Shown here one piece after another: positions 6,583 to 10,840 of a DNA stretch of 39,100 nt; the stretch's first letter is position 1; the number at the start of each line of letters is the position of its first letter. Both the position numbers and the translations under genes were made by a program. The DNA is taken from positions 1-39,100 of the forward strand of contig DASWMI010000037.1 of NCBI GenBank assembly GCA_036399835.1. Direction: 5' to 3'. Below the pieces are notes generated by a model, which made no database searches, was not told the DNA's origin, and saw nothing but the letters and a program-made list of their open reading frames with translations. Source of the stretch: DASYML01 sp036399835. Lineage in GTDB: Bacteria > Acidobacteriota > Blastocatellia > Pyrinomonadales > Pyrinomonadaceae.

Positions 6583-7554
6583 TTAGCTTGTCCCGTGCGG
6601 ACACTCGCCGCAAACACCCTTTGCCATATTACAGTTGTGACATAAGAGCTGGAAATTCTCTTTAGGGAAGTTGTTTGCTGCAAGCCAAGCGTAAACCGAC
6701 CCGCCGCCAATTTCTGCTCGATGCTGTGCGCCATCGTTTTTGATGTGGTCAATGGCGAGAAATCGCGCTTCGCCCTCCCCACAACATGCACAGACTCTTC
6801 CATAGGCATCAAGAACCCGCCCTCGTAATGCCTTTTGCCATTCGCGCGTATAGCGACCATCGCCGTATTTACAGTCTGGGTGCGCTCTCCTCCATTCTGC
6901 CGTTTTCGTCGCAACGCACTCCTTACACCTGTTTCTTCTTCCGTCCTTTCGTGATCGTTCACGCTGGAAGTGCTCAAGCGGCTTTGTTAGTCCACACATT
7001 GAACAGGTTTTGAAACCTCCACACGGCAGTTCTCTTTTGTCGGACGTGTGTCGCCTTATGTACGGCCCGTACGTCTCGCTTCTAGGTGCGGCATTGTCCG
7101 TGCTCCTGTTGTGTGGACATGCGCCGTAAAGGGCCTTTGCCATATTGCAGTTATTGCAGAGCACTTGGAATCCCTTCGGGTAGTTGTTATTGCGTAGCCA
7201 CCTGTGAAAGGTAGTAGAAGGGCAGTATTTGGAATTAGAAATAAGGCGGCGATGCGCGTTACCGCCACCATCAACGTGGTCTATGACTAAAAACCGATCC
7301 CCGCTCTCCCCGCAGCACGCGCACTTGCCTCCGTATGCCGCCAACACTTCGCGGCGTAACTTCCGTCGCCGGAGCTTGTCGTACGCGCGACTCTTCACCC
7401 TGTTTTCCACCTTTGCTCCTCTGTGGCTCTTGGCGTAGACTATGGCGCACGCGCGACATTTGCTAGAGGGGTAGGCCCGACCGCCGACTACCCTCTCGTA
7501 GAAATCACTAAGCGGCTTTGCCTTCCCACATGTAGGGCAGGCTTTGGTTTTCAC
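6583..7554 (-). CDS. Double-HNH endonuclease with zinc fingers
   Basis: A 323-residue protein built from two tandem copies of one unit. Each has a CxxC zinc knuckle ('CPTCGKAKPLSDFY', 'CSMCGLTKPLEHFQ') and an HNH core: 'CACCGE..RFLVIDHVDGGG' to 'FQVLCNNCNMAK', then 'CACCGEGEARFLAIDHIKNDG' to 'FQLLCHNCNMAK'. The catalytic His (IDH) and the Asn (NMAK) with its CxxC are intact in both halves, so both may cut DNA. It starts at GTG overlapping the upstream stop (GTGA) and is last in a four-gene minus-strand operon whose promoter carries repressor operators. It could be a homing-type nuclease or a DNA-cutting accessory factor. Confidence 0.8.
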   Translation of the reverse strand: MKTKACPTCGKAKPLSDFYERVVGGRAYPSSKCRACAIVYAKSHRGAKVENRVKSRAYDKLRRRKLRREVLAAYGGKCACCGESGDRFLVIDHVDGGGNAHRRLISNSKYCPSTTFHRWLRNNNYPKGFQVLCNNCNMAKALYGACPHNRSTDNAAPRSETYGPYIRRHTSDKRELPCGGFKTCSMCGLTKPLEHFQRERSRKDGRRNRCKECVATKTAEWRRAHPDCKYGDGRYTREWQKALRGRVLDAYGRVCACCGEGEARFLAIDHIKNDGAQHRAEIGGGSVYAWLAANNFPKENFQLLCHNCNMAKGVCGECPHGTS

Positions 7555-7733
7555 GCTTCACCCTCCGCAGACTCACAAGTGGCAACCTGACTAGCAGGAA
7601 CTTCAAACGAGAGCAGAGACGAAGCCTTGAGCCACGTTCCGCCGCCTTCGTCTTTCACTTCCTCTAGGGTTGCGGTTATGTTCCCTTCGTACTTAAAGGT
7701 TATTTCGTCGCCTGCGTTAAACTCTGTGCTCAT
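7551..7733 (-). CDS. 60-aa small beta-rich protein
   Basis: A 60-residue acidic protein starting at the ATG 8 nt after AGGAGG. The sequence alternates hydrophobic and polar residues ('DEITFKYEGNITATLEEV', 'ASSLLSFEVPASQV'), suggesting a small beta barrel of SH3 or Hfq-like size. It overlaps the 3' end of the 134-aa gene by 17 nt and its stop overlaps the GTG of the HNH gene, so the three are coupled. Not recognised. It could be an accessory or inhibitor of the nuclease, but that is only inferred from coupling. Confidence 0.55.
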   Translation of the reverse strand: MSTEFNAGDEITFKYEGNITATLEEVKDEGGGTWLKASSLLSFEVPASQVATCESAEGEA

Positions 7734-8121
7734 CGCTTTCCTCCTGAGATGCCGCGTACTCGTCAAGCAGAGCAAGCGTGTAGGGTACTGACTGGTCAAG
7801 CTGTGCGGTCGGAATAGCATTGAAGATTTCGAGCACCCCTGATGCGAGGTCGTTGTAGAGTGCTGTCGGACATTCGGGATTGGCGAGAATTGATGTAATA
7901 TCGTGCGCCAGTTGCTTGCGAAGCTCTGCGCGAACTACCGCCTCCGGCTTGGTTTCAACTAATCGCAGGGCGCGTCGTAGCGGTTGGGCAATTTGCTGAA
8001 AAACGTCAACACTGAGGATGCCGTTATCTGCGGGGTTGTTGACCGCTCGGTTGCCCGTGTTAGCAATGGCGAGCGCGTCCTTGATTTCATCGCGTACTCG
8101 CGCTAAGGTTTGTCTGCTCAT
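7717..8121 (-). CDS. 134-aa helical protein of the HNH operon
   Basis: A 134-residue, mainly helical, mildly acidic protein without membrane segments. Regularly spaced Leu and Ala residues suggest a helical bundle. It lies second in the minus-strand operon, followed with overlap by the 60-aa and HNH genes. I do not recognise a family. A long hairpin (8161-8192) separates it from the 35-aa gene upstream and may set transcript stability. Confidence 0.5.
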   Translation of the reverse strand: MSRQTLARVRDEIKDALAIANTGNRAVNNPADNGILSVDVFQQIAQPLRRALRLVETKPEAVVRAELRKQLAHDITSILANPECPTALYNDLASGVLEIFNAIPTAQLDQSVPYTLALLDEYAASQEESDEHRV

Positions 8122-8160
8122 AATCTCCTGCCCTTTCTAAGTAGTAGGTTGTGGGCCATG

Positions 8161-8192
8161 AGAGAGGAAGCGAGCTACCGCTTTCCTCTCTC
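8161..8192 (-). other. Long perfect hairpin between two small genes
   Basis: AGAGAGGAAGCG pairs with CGCTTTCCTCTCT (one bulge) around a six-base loop. On the minus strand it falls between the 35-aa and 134-aa genes and has no T-run, so it looks more like a processing or stability element than a terminator. Confidence 0.45.
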
Positions 8193-8207
8193 GTTTCGCG
8201 TTGCGAG

Positions 8208-8315
8208 TTAGCCGAAATACCAATCGAACATCTTGCGATTAAGCTCTTGACGCTTGGCTTTTTCTTCGGCTGTCTCTTCCGGTGTCTCTTGTTTTTGCTC
8301 TTTGGTCTCTCCCAT
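8208..8315 (-). CDS. 35-aa charged helical peptide, first gene of HNH operon
   Basis: A 35-codon gene preceded by an AGGAG site. The peptide is a single highly charged helix (Glu, Lys, Gln, Arg) ending in an aromatic cluster 'MFDWYFG'. It is the first gene after the minus-strand promoter at 8359-8388, so it responds most directly to the operator array. Small charged peptides in this position can be antirepressors or adaptors; here that is a guess. Confidence 0.5.
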   Translation of the reverse strand: MGETKEQKQETPEETAEEKAKRQELNRKMFDWYFG

Positions 8316-8358
8316 CTTCGTTGCTCCTGTCTTTGTTGTTGCCCGCTTGATGGAATAC

Positions 8359-8388
8359 ATTATAAGCCGTTGGCTTAGTTAGCGTCAA
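8359..8388 (-). promoter_or_regulatory. Minus-strand promoter of the HNH operon
   Basis: Reading leftward, TTGACG (8388-8383) and a perfect TATAAT (8364-8359) are separated by 18 bp. Operator 1 (8363-8377) lies in this spacer and touches the -10, so a bound repressor would block RNA polymerase. Confidence 0.75.
8363..8377. promoter_or_regulatory. Operator 1 (TAAGCC-GTT-GGCTTA)
   Basis: A perfect 6-3-6 palindrome. It overlaps the -10 of the minus-strand promoter and is the first of four related sites spaced 35, 33 and 34 bp apart. Confidence 0.75.
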
Positions 8389-8397
8389 GTAAAATCG

Positions 8398-8412
8398 TAA
8401 GCCTATGGCTTA
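8398..8412. promoter_or_regulatory. Operator 2 (TAAGCC-TAT-GGCTTA)
   Basis: A second perfect 6-3-6 palindrome, 35 bp from operator 1 and 10 bp upstream of the minus-strand -35. It sits between the two divergent promoters. Confidence 0.75.
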
Positions 8413-8430
8413 GCTTCCGTTCGCCTCTTG

Positions 8431-8445
8431 TATGCCAGTGGTTTA
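8431..8445. promoter_or_regulatory. Operator 3 (TATGCC-AGT-GGTTTA)
   Basis: A degenerate copy with two changes from the consensus, 33 bp from operator 2 and 8 bp upstream of the plus-strand -35. Weaker symmetry suggests weaker binding, as in graded phage operators. Confidence 0.65.
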
Positions 8446-8453
8446 GTTAGGCA

Positions 8454-8484
8454 TTGACAAGAAATAAGCCAAAGGTCTAGTATG
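8454..8484 (+). promoter_or_regulatory. Plus-strand promoter of the HTH repressor gene
   Basis: A perfect TTGACA (8454-8459) is followed after 19 bp by TAGTAT (8479-8484). The spacer holds operator 4. The start would fall near 8490, at the GTG used for the HTH protein, so the message may be leaderless. Confidence 0.6.
8465..8479. promoter_or_regulatory. Operator 4 (TAAGCC-AAA-GGTCTA)
   Basis: A copy with one half-site perfect and one altered, 34 bp from operator 3. It lies in the spacer of the plus-strand promoter and touches its -10, so it would autorepress the HTH gene. Confidence 0.7.
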
Positions 8485-8489
8485 TGGTT

Positions 8490-8672
8490 GTGGGCGGAGA
8501 AGAGTTAAAAAGAGAGCGTGAGAAGCTAGAAATGACGCAGCAAGAGCTTGCGGATGCTCTGAGCGTGCATATAATGACCGTCTCTAGGTGGGAGCGCGGT
8601 GTGCGAGCCATACCCGCACACTTGTCGTTAGCCTTAGAAGCTCTCAAGGCAAGGGTGAAGAAAAAGCGTTAA
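8490..8672 (+). CDS. Cro/C1-type HTH repressor
   Basis: About 60 residues from the GTG at 8490 (an in-frame GTG at 8484 and an ATG at 8532 are alternatives). The helix-turn-helix covers most of it: 'MTQQELADALSVHIMTVSRWERGVRAIPAHL' contains the scaffold helix, the turn and the recognition helix with 'SRWERG', typical of the XRE family. A basic tail follows. It has no dimerisation or peptidase domain, like Cro and like restriction-modification controller proteins. It is divergent from the HNH operon across a four-operator region, so it very likely represses that operon and itself. Its stop overlaps the convergent neighbour's stop. Confidence 0.85.
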   Translation: MGGEELKREREKLEMTQQELADALSVHIMTVSRWERGVRAIPAHLSLALEALKARVKKKR

Positions 8673-9109
8673 GGTCGCTTCCGTTTTTTCTTGGCTTCGA
8701 TGATGCGAACGATTGCGGTTTTTCTATCGTGTGAGAGTGTCACGCCTGCTATTCTTCCGTTGAAAGTTTTGAACTTGTACTCACGTCCGATTGTGTGGCC
8801 TTGAAGTGCGTCTTTTAGCGTAGGGTGAAGGCGAATTGTCTTAGAGGCGACCAGCAAGGTTAAATCCGCGTCAGACATTTCTTGCGGAGCACCCTTTGCT
8901 AGAGTGACTACCACTACAGGAACGCCTCTAACCTTAACATGGCTTCCATAAAACCCGTCCCCCAAATCATATACAACGCCCTTTAATCGTTCGTCATATA
9001 TCCCCTGCATGCCTTGTGAGGGAAAGGTCCACTCGCTGTTGGGCTGTTGGGCAAGACTCGTTATTGCCGTTATTGCTAAGACCAGAACGAGTATAATTAT
9101 TTTGTTCAT
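8669..9109 (-). CDS. Exported protein of unknown function
   Basis: A 146-residue protein with a Sec signal peptide (Lys at residue 3, hydrophobic core to about residue 18, cleavage near 'SLAQQ'). The mature part is beta-rich with 'VVVVTLAKG' and 'FNGRIAGVTLSHDRKTAIVRIIEAKKKRKRP', ending in a basic tail. An AGGGAG ribosome site precedes the ATG. It faces the HTH gene tail to tail with stops overlapping (TTAA). An exported protein here is probably an accessory gene acting in the envelope of a lysogen or infected cell. Not recognised. Confidence 0.6.
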   Translation of the reverse strand: MNKIIILVLVLAITAITSLAQQPNSEWTFPSQGMQGIYDERLKGVVYDLGDGFYGSHVKVRGVPVVVVTLAKGAPQEMSDADLTLLVASKTIRLHPTLKDALQGHTIGREYKFKTFNGRIAGVTLSHDRKTAIVRIIEAKKKRKRP

Positions 9110-9125
9110 ATCAAACTCCCTTTTG

Positions 9126-9134
9126 TGTTATACT
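9126..9134 (+). promoter_or_regulatory. Extended -10 promoter before tail chaperone gene
   Basis: TGTTATACT is identical to the element at 6510. The start would be near 9141, followed by a leader of about 110 nt with a terminator hairpin before the gene at 9253. On the other strand the same bases give TATAAC, a possible -10 for the exported protein gene. Confidence 0.55.
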
Positions 9135-9189
9135 CCACAGTGAAGTGCATCCGGCGCTTGTTTAATTGAATCACGGCCCTTTCGCACGA

Positions 9190-9235
9190 TACCCGTTCAA
9201 CTTCTATCTTGAGGTTGGACGGGTATTTTCATTTT
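9190..9235 (+). terminator. Attenuator-like terminator in leader of tail chaperone
   Basis: A 12-bp stem (TACCCGTTCAAC/GTTGGACGGGTA, one G-T pair) with a 12-base loop is followed by TTTTCATTTT. It lies between promoter and gene, so transcription must read through it. Confidence 0.65.
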
Positions 9236-9252
9236 AAGGAGAAATTAAAGCA

Positions 9253-10137
9253 ATGCAAGTTGAAGAAGAAGTAGTGATTAAGGCTCAATTAGATGAACAG
9301 ACGAAGACGGACACGGTTGAGACATCAGAGGAAGGTGCAGCCCCTTTGTTGGCTCTTGATGAAAAAGAGATTCCGGTAGAGGTTGCCACATCAGACGGGG
9401 AAGTTGACTATATCGTCTCGCATGTATTGGTGAAGCCAGTAGGCAGGCCCAATCCTTTAGCGATTCCACGCGCCAAGTCAGACCCCTATCTCAACTTGCT
9501 TTTAGAGCGCGAAGCCGCAATCAAACGCGAGCACGAAAAGGTGGGCGAGAATAAGTCAAAGTTCAAGTATAGCGAAGATAGGGCCAACAGCGTGCTATAC
9601 GACGGGATGATTGCCCGCGTTGTGATCTTGGATGCGGAGAGAAAGCCCTTTGATGAAATGTCGGCAGATGAAGCAAAGAGCCTTCCGTTTGAACAGAAGT
9701 CAGAAGCAGTTAAACTCTTCTACCAATCTCACGTAGACCTTGAAAAGTATGACGACTCTGACCGTTTGGCTTTTCTCAGAGGGCGACAGAAGTATCGGGT
9801 CACTCAACTCATAGGCGAAAAAAAGAACCCCTCCTTTGTTCTGAGGTATGAACTAAACCGCCCTTCAGATACGCAACGCCTTGAATATCAAGAGAACATT
9901 AACGACATCACCTATTCAACAGAAGACAAAGACGAGTCAATGGAGATGAGCGTTAATCTCTTAGCAGCCGTTACGCTCTTTGACCAAATTTTTAGCGGTG
10001 TGGAGGGCGCAACAGTTGCAGGCAAAGCATACGAGCCAGAGGCCCGCGCAGAGTTCTTGCGTCACATAGACCCCCTCTATAAATATCAGATGGTTACTTT
10101 GGTGATGAACTCTTTCGCGCTAAAACGGCGGGACTAG
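9253..10137 (+). CDS. Tail assembly chaperone (gpG-like)
   Basis: A 294-residue soluble, acidic protein with an AAGGAG site 11 nt upstream. It is placed before the tape measure gene, where tail assembly chaperones lie, and its 3' end overlaps a second open frame in the -1 phase that gives a longer product, the signature of gpG/gpGT-type genes. The N-terminal 30 residues are Glu/Val-rich; the rest is mixed, with the C-terminal 60 residues helical. The longer product would help load the tape measure protein into the growing tail. The assignment relies on position and frameshift. Confidence 0.6.
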   Translation: MQVEEEVVIKAQLDEQTKTDTVETSEEGAAPLLALDEKEIPVEVATSDGEVDYIVSHVLVKPVGRPNPLAIPRAKSDPYLNLLLEREAAIKREHEKVGENKSKFKYSEDRANSVLYDGMIARVVILDAERKPFDEMSADEAKSLPFEQKSEAVKLFYQSHVDLEKYDDSDRLAFLRGRQKYRVTQLIGEKKNPSFVLRYELNRPSDTQRLEYQENINDITYSTEDKDESMEMSVNLLAAVTLFDQIFSGVEGATVAGKAYEPEARAEFLRHIDPLYKYQMVTLVMNSFALKRRD

Positions 10138-10358
10138 AGAGTGCGTTGGCTTCCTTTTTTATCCAGTGGCTGAAGGCCAAAGGGGGAACTGAGAGGCCGA
10201 CGCGCTTTGCCTCGCTAATCGAAAGCACTATCGAAACAGAAGAGATGCTACAACACGGAGTTTGCATTAGACCAAAAGATTTATCGTCAGAAAGATGGGT
10301 AGCGTTAAGAGCTTTATGGAAGGCGCAGAGCGTGGTCAGGGAAGAACCTGGTTCTTGA
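10125..10358 (+). CDS. Tail chaperone frameshift extension (gpGT-like)
   Basis: This frame is open upstream of the gpG-like stop and lies in the -1 phase. If ribosomes slip one base back at CTAAAAC (10120-10126), translation continues as 'KTAGLESALASFFIQWLKAKGG' for about 77 more residues. The overlap also reads sensibly upstream ('YFGDELFRAK'). There is no good independent start: only TTG at 10146, without a ribosome site. Production by -1 recoding is standard for this gene pair in tailed phages; the exact slip site is my inference. Confidence 0.55.
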   Translation, partial: TAGLESALASFFIQWLKAKGGTERPTRFASLIESTIETEEMLQHGVCIRPKDLSSERWVALRALWKAQSVVREEPGS

Positions 10359-10386
10359 GATGTAGTTGGTTTCCGTCGCGGGACGG

Positions 10387-10446
10387 ATGCGGAGCGAGCA
10401 AGGGAAACTGCGAGGGATGATACCACCCTCGCAGTGCTCGCCGCAT
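10387..10446 (+). other. Long stable hairpin after chaperone genes
   Basis: The stem combines ATGCG/CGCAT, GCGAGC/GCTCGC and a perfect ten-pair ACTGCGAGGG/CCCTCGCAGT, with an internal loop on the 5' side and a nine-base apical loop. No T-run follows, so it is not an ordinary terminator. It may protect or process the message. Confidence 0.5.
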
Positions 10447-10516
10447 GTTGGGAAGAAAGAAAGCGTTGATTCAAAAAACTTTTTAGACCATCTTTCTTTC
10501 TGCTATCATGTGCCGT

Positions 10517-10741
10517 ATGGCAATGACAACCATGTGTCCTGACTGTGATAATGAAGTATCGGCGCGTGCGGCCTTCTGTCCTAAATGCGGCTATGTTTTC
10601 AGGGAACTCCCGATTAAGCTGGACAGAAAAGGATGGGCAACAACAATCGCACTCGGCGCAGTGATGGCCTACATTCTTCTCTTTCTCACCAGTGTTACGG
10701 TTCTATTCTTTCTAGGATTTTTCAGTAGATTCTTGCGATAG
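10517..10741 (+). CDS. Zinc-ribbon, single-pass membrane protein
   Basis: About 74 residues from the ATG at 10517 (an ATG at 10508 is also in frame). Residues near the N-terminus hold two CxxC pairs ('CPDCDNEVSARAAFCPKCG'), a zinc ribbon of the zinc_ribbon_2 kind, followed by one membrane segment ('IALGAVMAYILLFLTSVTVLFFLGFF'). No ribosome site is present. A possible extended -10 (TGCTATCAT, 10501-10509) ends 7 nt before 10517, implying leaderless expression with the same geometry as the gene at 6375. It lies inside a segment flanked by inverted repeats, so it is probably an accessory gene inserted in the tail operon. Confidence 0.55.
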   Translation: MAMTTMCPDCDNEVSARAAFCPKCGYVFRELPIKLDRKGWATTIALGAVMAYILLFLTSVTVLFFLGFFSRFLR

Positions 10742-10755
10742 AATGCTTGCAGTCG

Positions 10756-10764
10756 TGTTATAGT
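10756..10764 (+). promoter_or_regulatory. Extended -10 promoter before tape measure gene
   Basis: TGTTATAGT again has the TGnTATAnT form. The start would be near 10771, giving a leader of about 70 nt that ends in a terminator hairpin at the tape measure start codon. Confidence 0.55.
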
Positions 10765-10802
10765 AACCCTGTCATTTACCTCATTCCCTTGAGGCCCGAA
10801 AG

Positions 10803-10840
10803 TCCCGCGACGGAGTTGTCTAATCCGTTTGCGGGGTTTT
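10803..10840 (+). terminator. Terminator hairpin overlapping tape measure start
   Basis: CCCGC and ACGGA pair with TCCGT and GCGGG (an internal G opposite TT), with a nine-base loop and TTTT directly after. The TTG start codons of the tape measure gene (10839 or 10845) lie in or just after the T-run. Confidence 0.6.

Larger units (their letters stand above)
10372..10814. repeat. 13-bp inverted repeats flanking the zinc-ribbon gene
   Basis: TCCGTCGCGGGAC at 10372-10384 recurs in perfect inverted form at 10802-10814. The enclosed segment holds a long hairpin, the zinc-ribbon gene and its promoter, and ends at the tape measure start. The right copy also forms one arm of the terminator hairpin at 10803-10840. 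It could be a small inserted cassette, or two related terminator arms. Confidence 0.5.

Noticed and set aside
8363..8479. Four evenly spaced repeats as a mini CRISPR array
   Set aside because: The repeats are 15-bp palindromes with sequence decay, overlap two good promoters and flank an HTH gene. There are no cas genes and the intervals are too short, so operators explain them.
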